Shown here: positions 43,950 to 52,518 of the stretch, piece by piece
How positions within the stretch are numbered: the first letter of the stretch is position 1
Layout of the letters: every line of letters begins with the position of its first letter
NCBI GenBank assembly: GCA_951813075.1
Contig: OX638343.1
Coordinates: 1,399,999 to 1,463,998, forward strand
Origin: Arenicellales bacterium
GTDB taxonomy: Bacteria > Pseudomonadota > Gammaproteobacteria > Arenicellales > JAJDZL01
Reading direction: 5' to 3'
DNA length: 64,000 bases
Notes under the pieces: model-generated
The model's database searches: none
Told to the model about the DNA's origin: nothing
Seen by the model: only the letters and a program-made list of their open reading frames with translations
Made by a program: the position numbers and the translations under genes

Positions 43950-44227
43950 CAGTGATAGTCTTCATAATTAACAAAATAGGCATCACCATGATCAAACGTG
44001 AACACGATGCGCCAGTTATGGGATACAGCTATCGACCATTGTTCACTTCGGTCACCCGTCAACTTGTGCAAGCGATAACCTGGTTTGTCCATGTCTTCGA
44101 TAGTTTTTGCAGCATGTAAGAACGCTAATCGATCACGAATCCGGTTCGCGTGCGCCGCTTGGATACCTGACCGGTTCCCAGTGATAAAAAAACGTTCAAG
44201 CCCTTTATGCTTAAAACTTTTTATCAT
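43949..44227 (-). CDS. higB: HigB-family toxin (RelE superfamily), intact
   Basis: A 92-residue ribosome-dependent mRNase of the RelE/HigB group, starting M-I-K-S-F-K-H-K-G-L-E-R-F-F. The C-terminal strands G-D-R-S-E-Q-W-S-I-A-V-S-H-N-W-R-I-V-F-T-F and V-N-Y-E-D-Y-H carry the arginine and histidine typical of the active site. It is the first gene of an intact higBA operon, in contrast to the broken copy 420 bp away on the other strand. Confidence 0.93.
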   Translation of the reverse strand: MIKSFKHKGLERFFITGNRSGIQAAHANRIRDRLAFLHAAKTIEDMDKPGYRLHKLTGDRSEQWSIAVSHNWRIVFTFDHGDAYFVNYEDYH

Positions 44228-44242
44228 TCAGTTATTGTATTA

Positions 44243-44268
44243 CATTCCGCGTTGCGCAACAGGGAATG
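44243..44268 (-). promoter_or_regulatory. Operator palindrome of the intact higBA operon
   Basis: CATTCC (44243-44248) and GGAATG (44263-44268) flank a perfect inner palindrome GTTGCGCAAC (44251-44260). A TACAAT -10 box on the minus strand lies just inside at 44239-44234, so the palindrome would cover the -35 area 16 bp upstream of the toxin start. This is the expected place for HigA binding. Confidence 0.65.
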
Positions 44269-44614
44269 AGATTGACTGCAAATCAGAGTAAAGAAGTCGG
44301 CAAGAAGTTTTTCTGGTAGGCATGCAGCTATCTAGTGGGTTAACGGCGGTAATGCCGTCTGTTCAATCGACGAACGAATAGGTTATGCCATCGGTCGCAT
44401 TTTGTCCAACTTGCGATCCGATTTCGATGAATTCAGAACCGACTTGACTGGTGGGCTCGGAAGGAGTGTATTCAAACCTTGACGAGTCATCAATTCCATT
44501 GTGACTTTCAACGATAAATCAATATGAAGTAATTGTTTCCAATGGTTAAAATGTAGGCCAGTCACAAAACGTTTCGACCTCCACTCGTCTGGTCGTTGTA
44601 TGCAATTTCAATTT
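44269..44614. other. Spacer between the two divergent hig loci
   Basis: About 345 bp with no gene; it contains the first copy of a 30-bp direct repeat (44450-44479). Confidence 0.4.
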
Positions 44615-44638
44615 GTAACCTGTGTAGTATCAGGTTAC
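44615..44638 (+). promoter_or_regulatory. Operator of the second hig locus
   Basis: GTAACCTG (44615-44622) and CAGGTTAC (44631-44638) are perfect arms around eight bases, 9 bp before the toxin start at 44648. The layout matches HigA/GraA-type operators. It differs in sequence from the palindrome of the first hig locus, so the two antitoxins should not cross-regulate. Confidence 0.65.
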
Positions 44639-44647
44639 GATGACTCC

Positions 44648-44926
44648 ATGAAAATTAGATTTCGCCACAGAGCTCTCAAAAGATATTTCGAAAATGATGG
44701 ACACAGGCGAATTCCTACGATTCACTAAGACAAGATTAGACGAATTCTTGCGCGCCTTGACGAAGTGTCACAAGCTCAAGATATGAATCTGCCCGGCTTC
44801 AAACTTCATCCTCTAAAGGGTGACCTCGAGAATCATTGGGCTGTAAAGGTGTCAAAGAATTGGCGTACTGGATTTCGATTTGAAGGTCAATATGCTCATG
44901 ATGTTGATTTGATTGATTACCATTAG
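44648..44926 (+). pseudogene. HigB/RelE-family toxin with premature stop
   Basis: From ATG 44648 the frame reads R-F-R-H-R-A-L-K-R-Y-F-E-N-D and meets TAA at 44726-44728 after 26 codons. It then continues open in the same frame with I-R-R-I-L-A-R-L-D, the F-K-L-H-P-L-K-G segment, W-A-V-K-V-S-K-N-W-R-T-G-F-R-F and V-D-L-I-D-Y-H, ending at 44926. Total length with the stop ignored is 92 residues, exactly that of the intact HigB. Only one lesion is visible. The antitoxin follows after 12 bp and is intact. Confidence 0.88.
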
Positions 44927-44938
44927 GAGAAAAGTGAA

Positions 44939-45181
44939 ATGTCTATGAAAACCCCGCCTCACCCTGGTCTTTCTGTCCGATACGACTGCCTGGAGCCATT
45001 GGGGCTCAATATTTCAGATGCAGCGCGACAACTAGGGGTCAGCCGCAAACAACTTTCAAATATCGTGAATTGTCGCGCTGGCATCTCGCCCCAGATGGCA
45101 ATACGTCTTCATACAGCGTTTGGAGGCGGTGCAGAAACTTGGTATAGGCTCCAAGCCACTTATGAAATGGCTCAATCGTAA
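44939..45181 (+). CDS. higA: HigA-family antitoxin (partner toxin dead)
   Basis: An 80-residue Xre-type antitoxin starting at ATG 44939 with GGAGAAAAG 5 to 10 bases before it. P-P-H-P-G near the start and the helix-turn-helix [20 protein letters not shown], then S-P-Q-M-A-I-R-L-H, are intact. It is distinct from the HigA at 43644. It probably still represses the operator at 44615-44638. Confidence 0.9.
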   Translation: MSMKTPPHPGLSVRYDCLEPLGLNISDAARQLGVSRKQLSNIVNCRAGISPQMAIRLHTAFGGGAETWYRLQATYEMAQS

Positions 45182-45510
45182 AACAATGCAGATCGTATTA
45201 AAGTGAAGCGGCTAGCACCAGTCGCATGAAAGCTTATTGCTAAATTTAATCAGTAAGCAAATTCAAATTTCCTGCACTATCGAAAATGGTGGCCCGGAAA
45301 GAATGTATTCAAACCTGTGCGATCTTCAATTTTCGATTCGCAATTCGACTGTCGTGAAAGACAACACGGCAGTACTATTGTTTGCACTACCTACTTCAGT
45401 CTTTTTAGCATACGACATGATTTTTCCAACCCCGAATTATGTTGCTTCGAGGAAGGCGGAGCCATCATCAATGGTGCCGGGGACTCATTTGAGGTTTGGG
45501 TTCGGAAAAG
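45182..45510. other. Spacer after the second hig locus
   Basis: About 330 bp without a supported gene. It holds the second copy (45288-45316) of a direct repeat that brackets the hig locus. Confidence 0.4.
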
Positions 45511-46197
45511 CTACGGCAGACATCGGTGAGACGGGACGCTATTCGTGCTGATATCTGAAGTCCTGCGCCAAACCGTGACGAGCCATCGCTGTTCCGCTCG
45601 CGGCCGCCCTGTTGGGCGATAGTAGTGGTACAGTTCCCGAAAACCTGCGTCGGTAACATAGGTGCGCCAGGTTTCTAGATCATGGAAACATCCGTATCGT
45701 CCATCGACCCACCCTTCCTCACTGTTGCCTCGCGGGTTCGAGCACAACAGGACACCACCGGACTTGAGGGTCGCAGCGAGGTTGTCGAGCACTTGGGCGA
45801 GTTGACTGATCGGTACATGAAACAGCGAAGCGTTTGCGAAAATCCCGTCGAAGCGAGCGAATGGCAAATCAAGCTTGAGAAAATCTTGATGCAGCACCTC
45901 ACAATCCGTTTTGGTGCGGGCGATCCTGACAAACTCGCTCGAGCCATCCAGACCTACTACTTCGTGGCCGAGTGCCTTGAACCGACACAAATCCCGACCG
46001 GGTCCGCAGCCTAGATCGAGAATGACATTGGGGCCATCGACATTGATCGCCTCGAGTAAGGCGGTGATGTTCTGGCTGACGTCATGATTTGCTGTACCAT
46101 TACTGTAAGCAACCGCCATGCGGTTATAGTTCGCAATCGTTATAGCCGAAACCTCTTGCGCATGTTTCGCACTTTGATTCCGAGTGAGATCGCTCAT
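45511..46197 (-). CDS. SAM-dependent methyltransferase (class I)
   Basis: A 228-residue methyltransferase. The SAM-binding loop is I-L-D-L-G-C-G-P-G-R-D near residue 60, with V-V-G-L-D-G-S after it and F-D-G-I-F-A-N-A-S-L-F-H-V-P as the post-motif. I chose ATG 46197 because its ATGA overlaps the stop of the acetyltransferase gene, showing translational coupling; a longer frame to 46395 would run through that gene. The target is unknown. Together with the GNAT gene it forms a two-gene operon, possibly a small-molecule or antibiotic modification pair. Confidence 0.85.
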   Translation of the reverse strand: MSDLTRNQSAKHAQEVSAITIANYNRMAVAYSNGTANHDVSQNITALLEAINVDGPNVILDLGCGPGRDLCRFKALGHEVVGLDGSSEFVRIARTKTDCEVLHQDFLKLDLPFARFDGIFANASLFHVPISQLAQVLDNLAATLKSGGVLLCSNPRGNSEEGWVDGRYGCFHDLETWRTYVTDAGFRELYHYYRPTGRPRAEQRWLVTVWRRTSDISTNSVPSHRCLP

Positions 46198-46700
46198 GGC
46201 GAGAGATGCCATTGTGCATCTGCAAGCACCACCGAAGTCTCTATCTGCCGTTCCGAAATGGTCCAGTACCTTCTTAGCAGTGTTGATTTTTCCGACATCG
46301 ATACCAATTTGAACCCATGGCGCTGGTAAAAAGCAATCGCCCACTTGGCTGCCGCCCAAGTGCCGACCAGGACAGGACGATCCAAGCGCGCACACTGCGC
46401 AGTGAGCAGCGCCGATCCAATCCTTGATCGTTGATATTCAGGTACCACATAGGCATGGCGAATCAATGCTATGTCCTCGACAAGTTGGACACCCATCACA
46501 CCGACTAACCCGACCCGGGGGATTTCGTAACCGTTAAAGGTGACTCCAGCGATGATTTCGTCCGCCAGTTCCTCAGCGGACATGTAGGGGTCATTCCACC
46601 GATCGTTTGGAATTATGCCCTTATAGACCTGAGCGGCCTCGTTGATGATGGCAAGTATGCGGTCGAATTCGTTATCTGCACAGTGTCTGATCATTGCCAC
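46194..46700 (-). CDS. GNAT-family N-acetyltransferase
   Basis: A 168-residue acetyltransferase using acetyl-CoA. The GNAT core is visible: the strand V-G-L-V-G-V-M-G-V, then A-L-I-R-H-A-Y-V-V-P-E-Y-Q-R-S-R-I-G-S-A-L-L with the Q/R-x-x-G-x-A-like CoA loop, and A-I-A-F-Y-Q-R-H-G-F-K-L-V near residue 125. Substrate unknown. It is the first gene of the pair with the methyltransferase (4-base overlap). Confidence 0.88.
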   Translation of the reverse strand: MAMIRHCADNEFDRILAIINEAAQVYKGIIPNDRWNDPYMSAEELADEIIAGVTFNGYEIPRVGLVGVMGVQLVEDIALIRHAYVVPEYQRSRIGSALLTAQCARLDRPVLVGTWAAAKWAIAFYQRHGFKLVSMSEKSTLLRRYWTISERQIETSVVLADAQWHLSP

Positions 46701-47409
46701 GTTAAATTTGCGCCGAATAGGACTGCCAATTGCGCTGACCGCGCGAACTGGATGCCGCTATCGCAAGCTCTGATCTCCGACTTTGGTTGGTTGAAGTCGC
46801 CTATTACGTTTTGAATATAGGGATTCGTTGCAAGCTTGTACGGGCTTGCTTGTATTTCCCTTGCTACAACTTCGGTTGACGCGGTATCTATGCCTGCCAG
46901 ATGCGGGTGTTGGGACGCGCTCGGCTGTCGTTGCATTTCATCGTCCAATTGACTTTCGTTACAATCTCGTAAATTGTAAAGAAATCGGTGGGCGCGGTCG
47001 CAATGTCTCCCAACCTTAACTAAATTTGACTTCCACATGGAACTGTTACCGACACCAATGGCAAATGAAACAAATTTTCAGAACTAAAATATTAGCTCAA
47101 CTTGAAAACACCAAATCAAAATGCGATCTTCTTTGTTTCACTACACCCCCTGTGGCTTTCGAGCGCAGGGTGCGGAGCTTCCTAAGGAAGCCCCTGTTTT
47201 TTCTTTCGCAGTCAGATTTTGCGAATATACGTTTGCGTAGATGGATTCAACCTCTATTGCCGATCGCTCAGACGGACCCAATACAAGCGGCTTGATTTTT
47301 CTGGCTTGTTTATAGAAATTCTTCAGCTTCAACACGATATTCTGAAAATCAAAACTGTCACTGTGAAATACTGAAAGGAAGCGGAACGAACGGGACCGAC
47401 ACCAGTCAA
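46701..47409. other. Long spacer, no clear gene
   Basis: A 115-codon minus frame (46691-47038) overlaps the GNAT start and has no recognisable content. At 47177-47202 a plus-strand hairpin GCTTCC/GGAAGC with a T-run after it looks like an intrinsic terminator, but no plus-strand gene leads to it, so it may be a relic. Confidence 0.4.
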
Positions 47410-47802
47410 TCACGATGTCTGATTAAGAAATTCTCGCAACGACCAAACTTCAACCGACCCGTATCGCGGTTCCGTATAGTCCCGTATATTGCCAGAAATC
47501 AGGACAGCATCGCCAACCGTTGCTGTTGCCAAATAAACCTCATCGTCAGAGTCGCGTATACCAAACTCGAATTTGGCTGGCTCGACAATAACGGCCAATT
47601 GGTCGATTTCCCGAATTAATGATTTCAAGATGCTGGAATATGGGCTCAGTCTGGGACGTCCAGCCACAGATTTATATTCAGACAGAATCGGAGTGGACAG
47701 TATGATTTGATGGCGTTGTTCAACTCTGTCGATGACTTCGCGGCAGGTACCGTCGGTTTGACCCGCTGAAATTAAGACATTGCAGTCCAATACTACCTTC
47801 AT
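47410..47802 (-). CDS. PIN-family toxin (COG1569 type), intact
   Basis: A 130-residue PIN-domain protein of the 'putative toxin component' group. Acidic residues are in V-V-L-D-C-N-V-L-I-S-A (D6), L-S-E-Y (E42), and the closing I-R-D-S-D-D-E-V-Y-L-A-T-A and L-I-S-G-N-I-R-D. It overlaps its antitoxin by four bases (ATGA). Both genes are open, so this module is likely to function. Confidence 0.88.
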   Translation of the reverse strand: MKVVLDCNVLISAGQTDGTCREVIDRVEQRHQIILSTPILSEYKSVAGRPRLSPYSSILKSLIREIDQLAVIVEPAKFEFGIRDSDDEVYLATATVGDAVLISGNIRDYTEPRYGSVEVWSLREFLNQTS

Positions 47803-48092
47803 GTTCCATGGTTGCGGCGCTCACGACGCGACGTGGAAATTTCCGCAATCGTGTCTTGCATAACCTCATCCTCGGAGCGCCCTATATCCTCGGGTGGTAC
47901 ATGCACCTCCGCAAACGTCGAAGCAATTCTGTCAGCAATGACGTTCCGGTCCACAACCTGTTTGACTCTAAGCAGAATCCCGTTGTCGACGCGGATTGCC
48001 TCCATGATGTCAACCTCTTGAAGATTAATGCCTTTGCGCAACTTTGCCGGAATGGTGACCTGGAATTTCGGCTTGACTGTAACTAGATTCAT
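47799..48092 (-). CDS. AbrB/SpoVT-type antitoxin
   Basis: A 97-residue antitoxin. The N-terminal swapped-hairpin DNA-binding domain is clear (V-K-P-K-F-Q-V-T-I-P-A-K-L-R-K-G-I-N-L), and an acidic C-terminal part (E-V-H-V-P-P-E-D-I-G-R-S-E-D-E-V) would bind the PIN toxin. ATG 48092 follows AGGA. First gene of the operon. Confidence 0.88.
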   Translation of the reverse strand: MNLVTVKPKFQVTIPAKLRKGINLQEVDIMEAIRVDNGILLRVKQVVDRNVIADRIASTFAEVHVPPEDIGRSEDEVMQDTIAEISTSRRERRNHGT

Positions 48093-48672
48093 GATAGTCC
48101 TGCGCGAATATTGTTGGTAGGTTGTAATTTTGTACTTTTAGACCAGAATGTTAAGAAATCCGCAAGTTTTTCGTTCTGGAAACACTGGAAATCTATTCAG
48201 AAAGTACTACCCGCCAAGTCTGATATCGCCGCCTGATTGCAGAAACTCTTTTCTCAAGGATTAAGATTGCCTTTTCCGAGAACATACTCCCGCCGTATCT
48301 TTGGCAACCAAAATCGACACGAAGCTCAAGTGGTATGTTGAAGCGGAACGACTCGTGTGCCTGACTTGCTCAACACCTGCTGAGATCGTGTATTGAGTAT
48401 ATTGAAACCTGAATCAGTTCGCCTGTCTTTTCGATTCTCGGTTTAACAGCGTTGCTTTGCCCAATCGCAATGCGCGGCTTGAATCCAACCCGAATGAGAC
48501 AGAACAGAACTGCACGAATGATGGGCTCATAGTCGGAGTCAAATTAAAATTGAAAAAGACGTTATGTTCAAATTTGGGGGCAAGCAAATTTCATTCATCC
48601 AGTTGGTGGAAACTGCCGATTACCATCTGCATAGGACCCGTGTTCCAAAATTCGAATAGCAAATTGCGAAAA
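48093..48672. other. Spacer between TA module and the molybdenum operon end
   Basis: About 580 bp without a supported gene. No terminator with a clear T-run was seen after the deacetylase gene. Confidence 0.45.
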
Positions 48673-49587
48673 TCAGAATTTAACCGGTCCCATGTAGTAA
48701 GGTAATTTATCGACTCTCGGGACATATCTTCCGTCTTCGATGCATTGGTAGACGTGTGCCGCAATATCTTCCATTCGCGCAAACCACACATCGCCCTTTC
48801 CCTTCATGTAGTCAATGAGTTCGACAACTTTCTCCCATCTCGCAAGTCTCCCTGAAGCAAAGGGATGCCAAACAGTGACCCATAAGCCGCCGTACTTATA
48901 CATTGCATCAAATTCTTCCTTAAACACATCCATACCGCGACTTGGAGACTGCAAAGGCATCATGTAGCCCAAGTCGATGGAGTGGACAAACTGGGGCCAA
49001 TCATCCATTCCCCAGTAAGACGGTAATTCCAGTACCCTACCCTTGTCCGTGGAAAGCAAATAGGGAATATCGTCACCCATCAGCGAAGCGTCGTAGCTAA
49101 ATCCTTCGTCAATGAGAAAATCAATTGACGCATCAGAGAAGTTGTAAAGCGGAGCCCGCCATCCGCGAGGACGCTGCCCCGTAACGTTGTTGATGATATC
49201 GATTCCTCGTCTCAACCAGTACAGTTCCTTATCTGGAGAAAGCGTATTCGGATTTTCGTGAATATAGCCATGATGAGCGACCTCGTGTCCTCCGTCCACC
49301 ATCGCCGTTACCGTCTCCGTGTACTGCTCTATGCACCATGCGGGCACAAAAAATGTCTGCTGAATGTCAAATTCCCTGTAAGATTGCAGGATTCTTTTTA
49401 CGGCCACTTCCGGACCATATCGCAACATCGATATGGCCGACACCCGCCGATAGCCGGTCTGCGGATGCTCAAGATGAATCAGGCTGTCGGCATCCATGTC
49501 GAATGTAAAGGCGACGGCACAACGTTTGCCATCTGGCCACGGTACAGTGTTCTCAATCATTTCAAGCACGCTTGTGCTGAAATCCAA
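48673..49587 (-). CDS. CE4-family (polysaccharide deacetylase-like) amidohydrolase
   Basis: A 304-residue NodB-fold metal hydrolase. The active-site motifs are present: A-F-T-F-D-M-D-A-D-S (motif 1, two Asp), H-H-G-Y-I-H-E-N-P (metal histidines H-x3-H), and R-A-P-L-Y-N (motif 3). This variant belongs to the cytosolic branch that includes allantoinase PuuE and the H. pylori PgdA-like protein, whose members cut cyclic or linear amides rather than polysaccharides. There is no signal peptide. It is the last gene of an operon with a molybdenum hydroxylase and ABC importer, 21 bp after the hydroxylase gene, so it probably opens the ring or amide made by that enzyme. The start TTG 49587 is uncertain; ATG 49560 is an alternative. 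Confidence 0.88.
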   Translation of the reverse strand: MDFSTSVLEMIENTVPWPDGKRCAVAFTFDMDADSLIHLEHPQTGYRRVSAISMLRYGPEVAVKRILQSYREFDIQQTFFVPAWCIEQYTETVTAMVDGGHEVAHHGYIHENPNTLSPDKELYWLRRGIDIINNVTGQRPRGWRAPLYNFSDASIDFLIDEGFSYDASLMGDDIPYLLSTDKGRVLELPSYWGMDDWPQFVHSIDLGYMMPLQSPSRGMDVFKEEFDAMYKYGGLWVTVWHPFASGRLARWEKVVELIDYMKGKGDVWFARMEDIAAHVYQCIEDGRYVPRVDKLPYYMGPVKF

Positions 49588-49608
49588 CTGTTGGCATGTG
49601 CACGGCGA

Positions 49609-52020
49609 CTATACTTTTCCAAGCGCTCGGATCAAACGTTCCGGCGTCATGGGCAAATCCACCCAAACACCTATCGCGTTGTAAACCGCCTGTGATATCG
49701 CTGAGATTGAAGCGGCTATTGGCGCTTCGCCAGCCCCGCGAGCACCGAACGGACCAACCGGATCGTAGGAATCACCGAACAGCACTTCCGCCTTATGCGG
49801 AAAGTCTGCCGCTCTTAGCAGTTTGTAGTCGAGTAGGTTTGCATTCTTTATCGCACCGGTTTCCTTGTCGAATACCAAGTGCTCGTAGATGGCAAACCCT
49901 GCGCCGCAAATCGCCCCGCCGATCACCTGGTTCTTTAAAACCTGAGGATTGATCACCGTACCACTGTCCTGGCATGCCAGATAATCAAGCAATACAATTT
50001 TCCCGGTATCGACATCGACTTCCACCTCGACGAACTGAGCGCCAAAGTGCCTCGCAAACGTCGTTGACGGAGGCATGGGAACTGCAGGCCTGCCCGTGAT
50101 GGAAGAAGTTTGCCCCAGAGTATCGGACCGAATCATATTCAGGACTTCAGATATAGAAACCGAGTCAGACATCGACCCTTTAATGTGGACTTGACCATCC
50201 GTTATAGCCAAGTCGGCGGGATCCGAATTGTCGAACATATCTCTAGCCGCAATCTCAAGCAACTGCCGCTTTGCGTCCCGAGTCGCTTCGCGCGTCGCCC
50301 AGCCGACTCTGAACATTGTATTGCTCGCCAAAGAACCGTGACTCCAAGGGCAGGAATCCGTATCGCCAGTCTCGACTTCAACCATCGATAACGACAATCC
50401 CATCTCTTCTGCAGCTACCTGGGCTTGAGTCGTTTCACTACCTTGGCCTTGTCTGCCCACGCTGCAATGCACTTTCAGACTTCCGTCGGGATTCAACCTT
50501 ACCATAGCAGACGCATTGCCTTCGAACTCGACACCGCAAACGTGGGCCCCGGTGCCTACTCCTACCGCCCGATGTCTGGGCCCGTCGACACTGGATGGTT
50601 TCCCCCACCCGTTCCATCGCTCGGCCCACCGAAATGATTTGGCGCCACGTCTCAATATCTCCTCCGTTGACCCGCTTAAAAGATGAAACGGCTTCGGCCA
50701 TTCATCGCGATATTCCTCGGGTATGGCGGCGAGATATTCTTCCACGCTATCATGATGCATATTATCCCTGGAGTGCTGCATTCTCAGTTCGTCTCCGGGC
50801 TTGATCTGATTCTTGATCCGAAATTCGACCGGATCCATGTCAACTTTTTCAGCAAGTTGGTTACACATGCGCTCGACACTGGCACCCAGTGTGCAATCAC
50901 CAACTCCGCGCATACAACCTGCAGTAAGCAGATTTGTATTGATGCCGTGAATCGCGTAGTGGCCATGTAAAGCCTTGCCCCACATATCCACGCAAAAGAA
51001 CCCAACATCGTCTTTGAAGCCGTATCCGCCGTTGTCGATCAGATGATCGATTTTCGCCACTGTTAGCTGGCCATCTGCGGTACAGCCCATCAGGCCGCGG
51101 GTTTTTTCAAGATGGCGGCGTTTTACGGCACTCATACATTCTTCGTTATCAAGTTCGATCTTCACCGGTCGCCGAACCTTCTTTGCCAACAGGACGGCGA
51201 TCATCATGAAGTTGTTACTCCACCACTGCCCAAATGAACTCCCTGCGGGAAGTGCCATAACGCGAATCTTGCTCAACGGAATTCCGAGCGCCTCGTGTAT
51301 TCCGTCCCGGGTTTCTGTCGGCGTTTGTGAAGAAGTCCAAAGTGTAACTTTATCTCCCATCCACTCTGCGATAGCCGCGTTGCGGCCAATGGAGGCATAC
51401 TGTTGACTGTGGTAAAAAATATCACACTCTACCGTATGGTCAGCTAATGCCATACCCTCGCTCGTATCGCCCCATTCGACGATATAAGGGTCTCTTTCGT
51501 TGCCCTCGACACGTATTTGAGGCGCATCCGGACTTCTTGCTTCTTCAAAATCGAAGACTGCGGCAAGAATCTCGTATTCCACGTCAATAAGTTCGATCGC
51601 CCTTTGGGCGACTTCCTCACTCACAGCGGCAACCGCGGCAAGATCGTCACCGACAAATCGCCCGACTCCATCCAAGACCTTGCCGCGATAGTTGAACCAG
51701 GCCGCTTCCCAATCGTTTTGTGGAACATCGTGATGTGTCAAAACGCCGATTACGCCGGCAAGTGCTTCAGCTTTGGATGTATCGATCTTTGTGATCCGGG
51801 CATGCGCATGGGGACAGCGCAGTATCTTCCCATGCACCATATTCTGTACAGTCATATCGACCGCATATTTCAAGGAACCGGTTACTTTTTCTACAGCATC
51901 CTTTACAGGAAATCCGTGACCGACTACCTTCATACCGTTAACCTGATCCTGCACGTCTCCATACACACCCGGTACTGCTTTGGCTAAGTCGTTCGACTTA
52001 AATTCAAATTCCTTGTACAT
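49609..52020 (-). CDS. Molybdenum hydroxylase large subunit (xanthine dehydrogenase family)
   Basis: An 803-residue molybdopterin-binding subunit of the xanthine dehydrogenase/aldehyde oxidase family, which adds an oxygen from water to N-heterocycles or aldehydes. The catalytic glutamate lies in G-A-R-G-A-G-E-A-P-I near residue 760. The N-terminal a/b hammerhead (residues 35-150) is complete. Two usual motifs are altered: the G-G-x-F-G-G-K loop reads G-S-S-F-G-Q-W-W and the R-G-x-G loop reads M-R-G-V-G-D, which suggests a divergent substrate class. Start ATG 52020 is 21 bp after the iron-sulfur gene. It completes a three-subunit enzyme with the next two genes upstream. Maturation genes for a sulfurated cofactor (XdhC, CoxF) are not in the window. 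Confidence 0.9.
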   Translation of the reverse strand: MYKEFEFKSNDLAKAVPGVYGDVQDQVNGMKVVGHGFPVKDAVEKVTGSLKYAVDMTVQNMVHGKILRCPHAHARITKIDTSKAEALAGVIGVLTHHDVPQNDWEAAWFNYRGKVLDGVGRFVGDDLAAVAAVSEEVAQRAIELIDVEYEILAAVFDFEEARSPDAPQIRVEGNERDPYIVEWGDTSEGMALADHTVECDIFYHSQQYASIGRNAAIAEWMGDKVTLWTSSQTPTETRDGIHEALGIPLSKIRVMALPAGSSFGQWWSNNFMMIAVLLAKKVRRPVKIELDNEECMSAVKRRHLEKTRGLMGCTADGQLTVAKIDHLIDNGGYGFKDDVGFFCVDMWGKALHGHYAIHGINTNLLTAGCMRGVGDCTLGASVERMCNQLAEKVDMDPVEFRIKNQIKPGDELRMQHSRDNMHHDSVEEYLAAIPEEYRDEWPKPFHLLSGSTEEILRRGAKSFRWAERWNGWGKPSSVDGPRHRAVGVGTGAHVCGVEFEGNASAMVRLNPDGSLKVHCSVGRQGQGSETTQAQVAAEEMGLSLSMVEVETGDTDSCPWSHGSLASNTMFRVGWATREATRDAKRQLLEIAARDMFDNSDPADLAITDGQVHIKGSMSDSVSISEVLNMIRSDTLGQTSSITGRPAVPMPPSTTFARHFGAQFVEVEVDVDTGKIVLLDYLACQDSGTVINPQVLKNQVIGGAICGAGFAIYEHLVFDKETGAIKNANLLDYKLLRAADFPHKAEVLFGDSYDPVGPFGARGAGEAPIAASISAISQAVYNAIGVWVDLPMTPERLIRALGKV

Positions 52021-52041
52021 CTCATCCTCAATAATTTTTCG

Positions 52042-52518
52042 TTAATTTGATGACCCGGCCTGAAGCTTCTCCGCAGCGTTCAGTACCGACCGAACAATAT
52101 ATGGATACGCACCACAACGACATATGTTTCCACTCATTGCGAATGCAACTTCATCTTCGGTCGGATTCGGGTTTTCTTCCAGGAACGCCTTGGCGCTCAA
52201 AATAAATCCAGGGGTGCAAAACGCGCATTGAAAACCCTGCTCTTCTATAAACGCCTGCTGGATGGGGTGTAAGTCTTCCGGAGTTCCCAATCCTTCTATA
52301 GTCAGGATTTCCTTGCCCTCTCCCTGGTTCACCAGCATCATGCACGATGTCATGGGCTGCCCATCGACTAAAATGGTACAAGACCCGCACTCCCCTTCAG
52401 AACATGAAACGCGGACTCCGATCAGCCCCAGTTCCTCGCGTAACACGTCTGCAAGAGTACGGTCTGTAGCGCTTTCCAATTCAATTGCATTGCCATTGAC
52501 ATTCAGTCTTATTCTCAT
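52042..52518 (-). CDS. Molybdenum hydroxylase [2Fe-2S] subunit
   Basis: A 158-residue iron-sulfur subunit with two 2Fe-2S clusters. The first is held by C-S-E-G-E-C-G-S-C and a later Cys (T-S-C), the second by C-A-F-C-T-P-G and N-I-C-R-C-G-A-Y, both exactly as in the family. It passes electrons between the molybdenum centre and FAD. It overlaps the FAD gene by four bases (ATGA at 52518-52515). Confidence 0.95.
   Translation of the reverse strand: MRIRLNVNGNAIELESATDRTLADVLREELGLIGVRVSCSEGECGSCTILVDGQPMTSCMMLVNQGEGKEILTIEGLGTPEDLHPIQQAFIEEQGFQCAFCTPGFILSAKAFLEENPNPTEDEVAFAMSGNICRCGAYPYIVRSVLNAAEKLQAGSSN

Noticed and set aside
46691-47038. 115-codon minus-strand frame upstream of the GNAT gene
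   Set aside because: It has low-complexity, family-less content and overlaps the GNAT start.
47177-47202. Hairpin with T-run on the plus strand
   Set aside because: It has terminator shape but no plus-strand gene feeds it, so I did not list it as a functional terminator.
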